A DNA stretch of 64,000 bases from Cohaesibacter marisflavi (GTDB lineage Bacteria; Pseudomonadota; Alphaproteobacteria; Rhizobiales; Cohaesibacteraceae), in NCBI RefSeq assembly GCF_900115225.1, contig NZ_FOVR01000003.1, positions 188,017 through 252,016 on the forward strand, in the 5' to 3' direction. Position 1 is the first letter of the stretch; each line of letters opens with the position of its first letter. This document shows, piece by piece, positions 29,795 through 37,049 of the stretch. The notes beneath the pieces are model-generated. The model had not been told where the DNA came from and ran no database searches. It saw nothing but the letters and a program-made list of their open reading frames with translations. Made by a program: the position numbers and the translations under genes.

Positions 29795-30631
29795 TCATCG
29801 CTCAAGCAGGCGAGACAAGCTCTGCTTGACTTCTTCCTTGGTGTCGCGGCTGGCTTCAAGAATGTCCGCTGTCTTGAGAAAATCCAGAGGCCGGAAGGCA
29901 TCCACTCTTGGCTGTACCAAGATGTCAGCCTTGTCATGGCGCATCTTTTCGCGCTGGATTGTCTGCATGAGAATCTGTGTTGCTCCGAAGCCCATTTCAA
30001 ATGACCCGATTTTGCCATCCCGTGGCTTTTGCGGCAGACCAACCACGTCCACACCGATGACGATATCTGCCTGCGCCCGCACATGATCCACTGGCAGAGG
30101 ATTGACACAGCCCCCATCGATCAGCAGGTGCCCGTTGATTTCGATAGGGCGAAAAAGGGCCGGAATGGCAATGGAAGCGGCCAGTGCGTTGATCAAATCC
30201 CCCTTGTTGAAAATAACCTCATCGCCAGAAAAATAATCTGTGGCACTGAAGCTGGCCGGAATTTCAAGGGCGCTGAAATCCTTTTTGATATCGGGTGGCA
30301 GAAAGCTTTCCACCATCCAGACCGGATCGAACTGGCTCCAGTTGGCCATGGGATTTTGCACTGAAAAGAGCCGTGAGAAGCTGCGCGGGCGGTGTTTCCA
30401 GAAACGGGATAGAACCTCCCCTGTATTGCCAAACAGATCAAGCATATAGGCGCGCAGATCGACCCCGGAATATCCTGAGGCATAACATACTGCAGCCAGA
30501 GCACCGATTGATGTTCCAGAGAGAGCGACGGGCTTTATGCCGAGCTCGTCCAGCGCCTCCATGATCCAGATATGGGATATGCCACGCGCGCCACCACCAC
30601 CAAAGGCAACTGCCACCTTTTTGTCGCTCAT
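29795..30631 (-). CDS. Patatin-like phospholipase (RssA/YlbK type)
   Basis: 278 residues. The oxyanion glycine loop GGGGARG is at 11-17, the nucleophile Ser41 is in GTSIG, and the catalytic Asp172 is in DGG. These are the full Ser-Asp dyad motifs of patatin lipases. It has no signal peptide, so it is cytosolic or membrane-peripheral. The substrate is unknown; RssA-like members are usually assigned acyl-hydrolase activity. It stands alone, 104 bp from the Spy-like gene. Confidence 0.92.
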   Translation of the reverse strand: MSDKKVAVAFGGGGARGISHIWIMEALDELGIKPVALSGTSIGALAAVCYASGYSGVDLRAYMLDLFGNTGEVLSRFWKHRPRSFSRLFSVQNPMANWSQFDPVWMVESFLPPDIKKDFSALEIPASFSATDYFSGDEVIFNKGDLINALAASIAIPALFRPIEINGHLLIDGGCVNPLPVDHVRAQADIVIGVDVVGLPQKPRDGKIGSFEMGFGATQILMQTIQREKMRHDKADILVQPRVDAFRPLDFLKTADILEASRDTKEEVKQSLSRLLER

Positions 30632-30808
30632 TTTGTTTCTCGCTGTTCAGCTCTCAGATAGTAATGGGCTTCACGCCTGGTTTGGTTCGCAAACAGGTGC
30701 TTTGCCCCGCTCGCCTGTCAAGTTTTTGAAAAGCCATTGCACCGGACCTGTACAATAAATATAGTTCTAATATTCAACTTTGACAGATTAAAGAATGGAA
30801 ACCACCTC

Positions 30809-31006
30809 ATGATCAAATTGAATGTTCAAGAAATGGCCTGCGGTGGCTGCGTCAAATCAGTGACTGAAGCCGTCAAAGGCGTGGATGCGTCCGCTGAAGT
30901 GGATGCCAGCCTTGAAACAGGCGAAGTGAAGGTCGAATCTGGTGCCAATCCGGAAGCGATCCGCACAGCCATTGAAGAAGCCGGCTTCCCGGCTGCGCTG
31001 GCATAG
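30809..31006 (+). CDS. HMA-domain copper chaperone-like protein
   Basis: 65 residues from the ATG at 30809, with GGAA upstream. The HMA metal-binding loop is M-A-C-G-G-C at residues 8-13, and the rest has the beta-alpha-beta-beta-alpha-beta pattern (VKSVTEAVKGVDASAEVDASLETGEVKVESGANPEAIRTAIEEAGFPA). Such proteins carry Cu(I) to P-type ATPases. No ATPase is in the window. A terminator follows at 31046-31078. Confidence 0.9.
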   Translation: MIKLNVQEMACGGCVKSVTEAVKGVDASAEVDASLETGEVKVESGANPEAIRTAIEEAGFPAALA

Positions 31007-31045
31007 GCCGGTTCGCAGGCTAAGGTACAATTTGCCCGATTGAAT

Positions 31046-31078
31046 GGCTGGGTGCGATGTCTACCCGGCCTTTCTTTT
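31046..31078 (+). terminator. Rho-independent terminator after HMA gene
   Basis: GGCTGGGT (31046-31053) pairs with ACCCGGCC (31063-31070), including one G-U pair, followed by TTTCTTTT. Confidence 0.75.
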
Positions 31079-31291
31079 GGCTCATTTTTAGTCATCCATG
31101 ATCATAACTATTGTCCTTGGCAAGCTTGCTTTTGATTTTTATCAATCCTTTACACACCAGTTTTTCGATTTTTTTCGCATAATGCGACAAAAAGCTGCGC
31201 TATTTGGCCCAGAGTGCATAAATGAAAAGACTTTGTTTACCCTGTTTGCGCAACATAGCCTTACAAGTCAATTCAACAGGGGTGCCCAACC

Positions 31292-32794
31292 ATGTCATCA
31301 GGACCTGCGGATCTTAATTCTGTCCGCATTGCAGTCGTTAGTTCTGATCCCGCATTTCGCCGCATGATCAATGATCAGCTGGCGGACCTGCTCGAGGAGA
31401 AACTCAAGCAGCCGTGCGATATCCAGATGTTCGACGACAAAGCCCCGTCCAGCTTCCTCATGGAGCCGGCCTGCGCCCTCATCACCTTTGAGGACGAAGA
31501 AGAGCTTAAGGTCCTGTCACGTCTGGCAAGCCGCCACCCCAACATGTTGCTTCTGGCGCTCAGCGAAAATGGCTCCGTCTCTCGCGCGGTGGCGTCCATG
31601 CAGGCAGGAGCACATGATTTCATCGCGCGCCCTGTTTCCGCCGACGTGCTCAGCAGCCGGATGAGCGAGATGATCGCCCATCACCGCCCTGCCCCGCACG
31701 GAGATATTCTCGTTTCGTCCCACAAATCGGCCCCCAAAGGTCATGCAGGGACAAACGCCAGCAATGGAACAGAGACATTTGATCGTGCAATAGACGCCGA
31801 GATCATGCGTGATTTCGAGGGCTTTATCGGCACATCCTCTGCCATGCAAGGGGTCTATGACCAGATCATGCGCATTGCAGGTTCCAAGGCTCCGGTGTTC
31901 ATCACCGGAGAATCGGGAACCGGCAAGGAAGTCTGTGCTCAGGCACTTCATGCACGCTCTTCGCGCAATTCCGGCCCGTTTATTGCCATCAATTGCAGTG
32001 CCATTCCGGCGGATCTGATGGAATCGGAAGTCTTCGGCCACATGCGCGGGGCCTTTACCGGCGCCAATGACGACCGCAAGGGCGCAGCAGAACTGGCTGA
32101 CGGGGGCACCTTGTTCCTTGATGAAATCGGCGAAATGCCGCTTGACCTTCAGGCCAAGCTTCTGCGCCTCATCCAGACCGGCACTCTACGCCGAGTGGGC
32201 GGCAACGAGGAGATTTCCCTCAATATCCGCTTTGTTGCGGCAACCAACCGCGATCCTCTGGAAGAAGTGCGGGCGGGTCGATTCCGCGAAGATCTGTTCT
32301 ATCGCATGCATGTTTTGCCGATCCATCTGCCGCCTCTGCGCGACCGGACGGGCGACATCGTGCCACTGGCCAAGAGCTTCCTGCAGCAATATGCCCGCGA
32401 AGAGGGCAAGGGCTTTCATATCTTCAGCACCGAAGCCGAATATATGCTCACAGCCTATCGCTGGCCAGGCAATGTGCGCCAATTGCAGAACACCATCCGA
32501 CGCCTCACGGTGATGTATGACGGAGCCGTGGTCGAGCCGGATCATCTGCCTGATCTTCTGCGCAGTGACGAGAGTTTCGAGCATGACCTTAATCAGGCCA
32601 TCAGCGATCTGCGCCAGATGGGCAAGGCCATGTCCGAATCCATCCAGCCTTTCTGGCAGCAGGAAAAACAGATCATCGAAGGTGCTCTTAGCTATTTTGA
32701 TGGCAACATTTCCCGTGCAGCCGCCGCTCTGGAGATCAGCCCGTCCACGATTTACCGCAAACGCATGAGTTGGGCCCAGAAAGAAACCGCCTGA
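31292..32794 (+). CDS. Sigma-54-dependent activator with degenerate receiver domain
   Basis: 500 residues. A receiver-like domain (about 10-130) lacks the usual acidic pair (VVSSDP instead of DDD), has no clear phospho-acceptor Asp at the end of strand 3 (CALITFED) and has Arg in place of the conserved Lys (IARPV). An AAA+ domain follows: GESGTGKE (206-213), the sigma-54-contact motif GAFTGA (253-258) and Walker [11 protein letters not shown] (271-280). The C-terminus is a Fis-type HTH ([24 protein letters not shown]). It must activate sigma-54 promoters, but probably without phosphorylation. Caulobacter FlbD is a known member with an atypical receiver; the target genes here are unknown. Confidence 0.92.
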   Translation: MSSGPADLNSVRIAVVSSDPAFRRMINDQLADLLEEKLKQPCDIQMFDDKAPSSFLMEPACALITFEDEEELKVLSRLASRHPNMLLLALSENGSVSRAVASMQAGAHDFIARPVSADVLSSRMSEMIAHHRPAPHGDILVSSHKSAPKGHAGTNASNGTETFDRAIDAEIMRDFEGFIGTSSAMQGVYDQIMRIAGSKAPVFITGESGTGKEVCAQALHARSSRNSGPFIAINCSAIPADLMESEVFGHMRGAFTGANDDRKGAAELADGGTLFLDEIGEMPLDLQAKLLRLIQTGTLRRVGGNEEISLNIRFVAATNRDPLEEVRAGRFREDLFYRMHVLPIHLPPLRDRTGDIVPLAKSFLQQYAREEGKGFHIFSTEAEYMLTAYRWPGNVRQLQNTIRRLTVMYDGAVVEPDHLPDLLRSDESFEHDLNQAISDLRQMGKAMSESIQPFWQQEKQIIEGALSYFDGNISRAAAALEISPSTIYRKRMSWAQKETA

Positions 32795-32992
32795 TTCACA
32801 CCTCCAACTCAAGCCCTGATCCCATGAATTGCTCAAAGCGCTGTCAAAGGCGTTTCTGAACAGCTTCGGGCAATTTTGGGCGCGTTATATCGGTCATCCC
32901 CGTCTTCTATGACATAATTATTGATAATATCTCGACATGGAGCGTCTACGCCATTAAGAGTCGAGGCTGTTGGGATTGAAAGAGACAAGCGC

Positions 32993-33259
32993 ATGATCTT
33001 CTGTGTTCAGGGTCGGGCAAGTGAAGCCCCCAAGCCGCCGCAAACGCAACCGCAGCGCCGCAACTTCATTGTGGCGATTGAGAGCGAACATGCTGGTTTT
33101 GCCAGAGAAACCGCAAAGCAGGTACTGATCAAGGCTGGCTATAATTTCATTACTGTGTCGCGTGTTTTGCGCCCGCAGGGGGATATCGCAGATCCGGCAA
33201 TTGCCGAGATCGTCGATCAGGCCCGCCGCAACGGCATTGGCATTGCCATCTACCGCTAA
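32993..33259 (+). CDS. Small protein of unknown function
   Basis: 88 residues from the ATG at 32993; a longer frame begins at 32921. I do not recognise a family. A Pro/Gln-rich linker (residues 10-22) is followed by an alternating strand-helix pattern (NFIVAIESEHAGFARETAKQVLIKAGYNFITVSRVLRPQGDIADPAIAEIVDQARRNGIGIAIYR) that looks like a compact alpha/beta domain. It lies between the sigma-54 activator and a GNAT gene. Coding is likely because composition is ordered, with no alternative frame. Confidence 0.6.
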   Translation: MIFCVQGRASEAPKPPQTQPQRRNFIVAIESEHAGFARETAKQVLIKAGYNFITVSRVLRPQGDIADPAIAEIVDQARRNGIGIAIYR

Positions 33260-33366
33260 CCGCGTTCTCTGGCAACGTATGCCGCCTGCAAGGGAAGGCT
33301 TTTCAAGGCCTTCTATTCCCCATAAGCGAGTAGGTATAAAACCTCAAGACCGAGAGAGACACAGCC

Positions 33367-33858
33367 ATGAGTTATGCCCTGATCCGCTCTGCGACCGATG
33401 AAGATGGCCCAGCGATTGGCAAGCTGATCGCTTCGGTGTTTGCCGATTATGAGAATTGTCATTTCGTCGATGAGGAATATCCCGAGCTAGAGCATCCTTC
33501 CAGCTATTATGCTGCCATGGGTGGTCAGATCTGGGTAGCCGAGCAAGATGGCGTGATTGTCGGCTCGCTCGCAGTGGCCGAATCCCTCACCCCCGGCCTA
33601 TTCGAGCTGCACAAGGTCTATGTCGCCAAGGAAGCGCGCGGACAGGGGCTCGCATGGTCCATGTTCAATCTGGCGACAGATCTGGTGGACAAGCGCGAAG
33701 GCAAGGCCATTCGGCTATGGAGTGATACGCGCTTTCTGGAAGGTCATGCCTTCTATGAAAAGATCGGCTTTCAAAAGGTGCCAGTCGAGCGGTTTCTGGG
33801 GGATGTGTCCGACAGCTGGGAATTTGGCTATCGCCTTGATGCCAAAGACGCAGGCTGA
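33367..33858 (+). CDS. GNAT-family N-acetyltransferase
   Basis: 163 residues. The acetyl-CoA loop is LHKVYVAKEARGQGLAWSMFNLATDLV, after ILV-rich strands (GQIWVAEQDGVIVGSLAVAESL), and it ends with the typical FYEKIGFQKVPVERF. The substrate is unknown. The N-terminus YALIRSATDEDGPAIGKLIASVFADYENC is a usual GNAT opening. Confidence 0.9.
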   Translation: MSYALIRSATDEDGPAIGKLIASVFADYENCHFVDEEYPELEHPSSYYAAMGGQIWVAEQDGVIVGSLAVAESLTPGLFELHKVYVAKEARGQGLAWSMFNLATDLVDKREGKAIRLWSDTRFLEGHAFYEKIGFQKVPVERFLGDVSDSWEFGYRLDAKDAG

Positions 33859-33910
33859 AGCAGTCTCTCGCAAGAGCACTCAGGGGTGCTCCTTTCCAGC
33901 AAATCCGTCA

Positions 33911-33939
33911 ATAAAAAACCCGCTGCCCCGAGGGGCAGC
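33911..33939 (-). terminator. Terminator of the first exported EF-hand gene
   Basis: The perfect stem GCTGCCCC / GGGGCAGC (33922-33929 and 33932-33939) with a 2-base loop is followed on the minus strand by GGGTTTTTTATTG. It lies 55 bp after the stop codon of the EF-hand gene at 33995-34636. Confidence 0.88.
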
Positions 33940-33994
33940 AGGCAGCATCGTTTGATGCGTATGCTATGAAGATCAGAGAAGATCAGACCGGCTC

Positions 33995-34636
33995 TTATTG
34001 GGCGCTGTCGCTATCCGCCGGAGCCGGTGCAGCGGGCGCTGCAGCTGGAGCCTGCATGAAACGTGGGCCACCGCCGCGACCATAGCCCATGCCACGTCGT
34101 GGACCATCATTCTGATCGATCTTACCGTCATTGTTGCTGTCCATGAAGGCAAACATCTGGTCGGCATGGGCCTTCAGTTCAGCAGGCGTGATCTTGCCAT
34201 CGGCATCGCTATCCATGAACTGGAAGCCACGGGCCATGCGGTTCTGGGTCAGTTTGAGCCATTCGGCCTTGAATTCTTCCAGATTGATGGCGTTATCGCC
34301 ATCCTTGTCATTCTCGGCGACTTTCTTGTCAAAGCCGGTGTCGATTTCTTCCTTGGTCAGGGCGCCGTCATTGTTGGCGTCGAACTGCTGGAGCATCATG
34401 GCTCCACCCATGAAGCCTCCGCCCATCATGCCGCCCCGCATCATGCCACCGCGAGGGCCTCTGTTATAGCCGCCGCGCATCATGCCGCCACCACGACCCA
34501 TCCAGTTGCCGTTCTGCTGATTGTTGTTCCAGCCATAGCCCCAGCCACCGGCGGAAGCAGTGTGAACAGCCATCGATGTTGCAGACAGTCCTGCGACCAG
34601 TGCAACTGCGAGTGCGATTTTCGTTGCGTTTTTCAT
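33995..34636 (-). CDS. Exported EF-hand protein with Met/Gly-rich segment (paralog 1)
   Basis: 213 residues. A signal peptide (1 to about 29, ending TASA) leads to an Asn/Trp stretch and a Met/Gly/Arg-rich low-complexity segment (46-81, with repeated MMRGG and MMGGG units). Four EF-hand loops follow: DANNDGALTKEE (86-97), DKDGDNAINLEE (110-121), DSDADGKITPAE (142-153) and DSNNDGKIDQND (166-177). The tail is Ala/Pro-rich. Periplasmic or extracellular calcium binding is inferred; the Met-rich part could bind Cu(I). It is a clear paralog of the gene at 35089-35862, sharing EF loop context, a leader hairpin and a 47-bp upstream box. A two-component system lies nearby. Confidence 0.9.
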   Translation of the reverse strand: MKNATKIALAVALVAGLSATSMAVHTASAGGWGYGWNNNQQNGNWMGRGGGMMRGGYNRGPRGGMMRGGMMGGGFMGGAMMLQQFDANNDGALTKEEIDTGFDKKVAENDKDGDNAINLEEFKAEWLKLTQNRMARGFQFMDSDADGKITPAELKAHADQMFAFMDSNNDGKIDQNDGPRRGMGYGRGGGPRFMQAPAAAPAAPAPADSDSAQ

Positions 34637-34660
34637 CTTGCTATTCCTCTACCCGATATG

Positions 34661-34679
34661 GGCCAATTCCTCATTGGCC
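34661..34679 (-). promoter_or_regulatory. Conserved leader hairpin of EF-hand paralog 1
   Basis: On the minus strand this is GGCCAAT-GAGGA-ATTGGCC: a 7-bp stem with a Shine-Dalgarno-like GAGGA loop, ending 24 nt before the start codon. The same 18 bases occur exactly 24 nt before the start of paralog 2. A separate GAGGA serves as the actual ribosome-binding site. A role as operator or translational control element is inferred. Confidence 0.6.
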
Positions 34680-34827
34680 TTCATTTCCAAACACCAGATC
34701 CCGAGTGCACCTTGCAGCAGGGGATCGACCCATTTTCTTTCGGAGCCGCTGGCGCCTTACCAGCCCGTCCGATGTGATTAACTTGGTCTAAGAATAGCGC
34801 CTTTTTAGGGAGGGAACTGGAAGATTT

Positions 34828-34874
34828 GTCGCCTTATGTATCGGCTATTTGCCGTGATACAGAGCGTTACAATT
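34828..34874 (-). promoter_or_regulatory. 47-bp conserved upstream box, copy A
   Basis: Plus-strand structure: GTCGCC-N3-TGTATCG-N12-GATACAG-N3-GTTACAATT. All 29 specified bases and all spacings are the same as in copy B (36065-36111). Read on the minus strand it begins with TGTAAC and TGTATC ten bases apart, the repeat spacing typical of OmpR-family sites. It lies 191 nt upstream of EF-hand paralog 1; a possible -10 (TATTCT, 34791-34796) is 31 bp downstream of it. Regulation by the adjacent response regulator is inferred. Confidence 0.6.
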
Positions 34875-34956
34875 ATCTCATCTTATCCACTTCAAGCTGT
34901 CGGTTTCCGGCAAAAAAGCCCGCTGACGGTGCAGCCTGAAATGCTGCAACACCATA

Positions 34957-35001
34957 AGAAAACCCCGCAGCCATGGGCATGAAACATGCCGGACAACGGG
35001 G
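34957..35001 (-). terminator. Terminator downstream of EF-hand paralog 2
   Basis: On the minus strand CCCCG (34997-35001) pairs with CGGGG (34963-34967) around an inner GGCATG-TTT-CATGCC hairpin, followed by TTTTCTT. It is the second hairpin after the paralog 2 stop; the first is at 35027-35051. Confidence 0.6.
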
Positions 35002-35026
35002 ATAAATTGGAGGCATCTCTTTATAA

Positions 35027-35051
35027 GACCGGCAGGCTCGTGCTGCCGGTC
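35027..35051 (-). terminator. Strong hairpin just after EF-hand paralog 2
   Basis: A perfect 9-bp stem GACCGGCAG / CTGCCGGTC with a 7-base loop lies 37 bp past the stop codon. On the minus strand it is followed by TTATAAAG; on the plus strand by CTTTTG. Confidence 0.6.
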
Positions 35052-35088
35052 CTTTTGTTGGCTGGTTATATATTTCTATGCCGATCCG

Positions 35089-35862
35089 TTACTTGGCCAT
35101 GGCTACAGGAGGCAGCGCGGGTGCTAGAGTTGATGCGCTGTCCTGTGCTGGCTGGACATCTGGAGCCTGAGGCGCGGCTGTCGGAGCCATCTGTGGGGCC
35201 GGAGCCTGCTGGAACTGACCCTGCTGGAACTGGCCACCACGCGGGCCGCCCATCATGCCGCCCCGAGGTCCACCCTGTGGCCCAAACTGTCCCTGTTGGA
35301 ACTGGCCGCCACGCGGACCTTTCATATCGCGGCCATGATGACCAAAACCACGTTTGCCAAAGTCGGGGCCGTGCCCCTTGCCGCGCATGCCCTTGCCACG
35401 CATGGCCTGGCGATCAGCCGAGTCCACCTTGCCGTCGTTATTGACGTCCATGCGATCAAAACGCGCCTCTGCCGGATCGGAGAATTCTTCAAGGGTTACC
35501 TTGCCATCGCCATCGCGATCAAAGAACTGGAAGGTCCGCACCATACGGTTCTTGGTCATGGCCATCCATTCTGCTTTGAATTCTTCCAGAGACACGGCTT
35601 CATCGCTATTGGTGTCATTGTCGCTGATTTTCTTGCCCATGGCGGCAGAGAGTTCATCTTTGGTGATGGACCCGTCCTGATCGGCATCAATGGCCTTCAG
35701 ATCCAGCATGCCGCGCGGTCCGTGGAATGACTGGGCCTGTTCCGGCCCCATGCCGCGCCCATTGTTCCATCCCTTGGCCGATGCGCTGTTGACGCTCAGA
35801 GCCGTTGCAGATACGCCACCGATCAGGGCTACAGTCAAAGCAATTTTTGTAAAGCTGTTCAT
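35089..35862 (-). CDS. Exported EF-hand protein with Gly/Gln-rich tail (paralog 2)
   Basis: 257 residues from the ATG at 35860-35862 (AGAGGA upstream); the frame extends seven codons further to 35883 without a better site. Signal peptide (1 to about 29, NSASA). Four EF-hand loops: DADQDGSITKDE (59-70), DTNSDEAVSLEE (83-94, non-canonical at position 6), DRDGDGKVTLEE (115-126) and DVNNDGKVDSAD (139-150). The tail has repeats of GGQFQQGQF and PRGGMMGG. The middle segment (SLEEFKAEWMAMTKNRMVRTFQF) is nearly the same as in paralog 1, so this is a gene duplication. Low-complexity tail suggests surface, matrix or mineral association, not proven. Divergent from the response regulator. Confidence 0.9.
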   Translation of the reverse strand: MNSFTKIALTVALIGGVSATALSVNSASAKGWNNGRGMGPEQAQSFHGPRGMLDLKAIDADQDGSITKDELSAAMGKKISDNDTNSDEAVSLEEFKAEWMAMTKNRMVRTFQFFDRDGDGKVTLEEFSDPAEARFDRMDVNNDGKVDSADRQAMRGKGMRGKGHGPDFGKRGFGHHGRDMKGPRGGQFQQGQFGPQGGPRGGMMGGPRGGQFQQGQFQQAPAPQMAPTAAPQAPDVQPAQDSASTLAPALPPVAMAK

Positions 35863-35886
35863 CTTGTTATCCTCTCGTCTCATAAA

Positions 35887-35904
35887 GCCAATTCCTCATT
35901 GGCC
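35887..35904 (-). promoter_or_regulatory. Conserved leader hairpin of EF-hand paralog 2
   Basis: Minus strand GGCCAATGAGGAATTGGC, with the same 18 bases and the same 24-nt distance to the start codon as in paralog 1. The stem is 6 bp here because the outer pair is lost. Confidence 0.6.
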
Positions 35905-36064
35905 GCAGAGCCTTGTTCATCCTACAGTTCTGTCTAGCCCTGTAGAGTGCGCAGGGCCGGTTTGGGGTCGAGAGGCGGTGTCGCTTGTGGTTTGGTTTCG
36001 CGCTCTCGATGACTTCAAGATAGGTGTCTTTCTGCTTAAAGCCATCGCCAAAAAATGGCAGAGT

Positions 36065-36111
36065 GTCGCCCATTGTATCGCACTTGCCGGTTGATACAGT
36101 TGGTTACAATT
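36065..36111. promoter_or_regulatory. 47-bp conserved upstream box, copy B
   Basis: Identical in its four conserved blocks and spacings to copy A (34828-34874). It lies 202 nt upstream of EF-hand paralog 2 and about 170 nt upstream of the response regulator gene, so it could control either or both. A possible -10 for paralog 2 (TATCTT on the minus strand, 36017-36022) is 42 bp away, one helical turn more than in copy A. Confidence 0.6.
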
Positions 36112-36281
36112 TCCTTTGTTAGTGCTTGAAAAAACACGTATATTTTTCTGGACAGCAACAAATTTCGTGATATCTGATTATTGTTATAGGATGGCGCCAC
36201 ACCGATATATCGCAAGAGAAGGGCCTGCTCACTTCAAGGCCCGCTGCGGGCAAGACGCCAAGAGGCAACGGAGATACGCAC

Positions 36282-37049
36282 ATGGAACAATCAGCCCATA
36301 TTCTGGTGGTGGATGATCATCGGGACATTCGCGAGCTGTTGTCAAAATATCTCTCAAAGAATGGCTTCCGGGTGAGCGATGCTGATGGTGGCGCCAAGAT
36401 GCGTCAGATCCTCAAGACGGCAGCGATCGATCTTATCGTGCTGGATGTGATGATGCCCGGCGAAGATGGTCTGACGCTCTGTCGCTATGTGCGCGAGAAT
36501 GAGAATATCCCGGTTATCTTGCTCACTGCCCTTGGTGAAGAAACAGACCGGATTATCGGCCTTGAGATCGGGGCAGACGATTACTTGACCAAGCCTTTCA
36601 ATCCGCGCGAGCTGCTGGCACGCATCAAGTCTGTATTGCGGCGCAGCCAATCCATGCCGCGCGAGGCGCAGAAGCCGGATGAACCCGAAGAGCTGACCTT
36701 TGACGACTGGACACTCTATGTGCATCAGCGCGAGCTGGTCAGCCCCGATGGCGTCACCGTTCCGCTGAGTGCAGCAGACTACCGTCTGCTGATTACCTTC
36801 CTCAAGCGCCCGACCATGGTGCTCTCTCGCGACCAATTGCTCGATCTTACATCGGGCCGCACGGCACAGATATTCGACCGGTCTATCGACAATCAGGTGT
36901 CACGCCTGCGCAAGAAGATCGAGGAAGATCCCAAGACCCCGAAAATGATCAAAACCGTGCGAGGCGGTGGCTATGTTTTCACCGCAAGGGTGACAGGCAA
37001 GGTGGAGGATGCCCCCTTCGACCATGCCGATGAGGAGGACGCTTCTTGA
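36282..37049 (+). CDS. OmpR-family response regulator
   Basis: 255 residues. The receiver has the acidic pair D11-D12, phospho-acceptor Asp55 (LIVLDVMMPG) and LTKPF; the C-terminal winged helix has LSAADYRLLITFLKRPTMVLSRDQLLDL and the recognition region DRSIDNQVSRLRKKIEEDPKTPKMIKTVRGGGYVF. The downstream sensor kinase gene overlaps its stop codon. The box at 36065-36111 in its upstream region, shared with the EF-hand gene promoters, suggests autoregulation. The ligand/stimulus is unknown; the Met-rich sensor suggests metal. Confidence 0.94.
   Translation: MEQSAHILVVDDHRDIRELLSKYLSKNGFRVSDADGGAKMRQILKTAAIDLIVLDVMMPGEDGLTLCRYVRENENIPVILLTALGEETDRIIGLEIGADDYLTKPFNPRELLARIKSVLRRSQSMPREAQKPDEPEELTFDDWTLYVHQRELVSPDGVTVPLSAADYRLLITFLKRPTMVLSRDQLLDLTSGRTAQIFDRSIDNQVSRLRKKIEEDPKTPKMIKTVRGGGYVFTARVTGKVEDAPFDHADEEDAS

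Noticed and set aside
31100-31135. Possible sigma-54 promoter (TTGGCAAGCTTGC)
   Set aside because: The GG to GC spacing is too short for a -24/-12 promoter.
34986-35444. 152-codon plus-strand frame over EF-hand paralog 2
   Set aside because: It runs antisense to the Gly/Gln-rich tail; Pro/Arg/Gly composition is a shadow.
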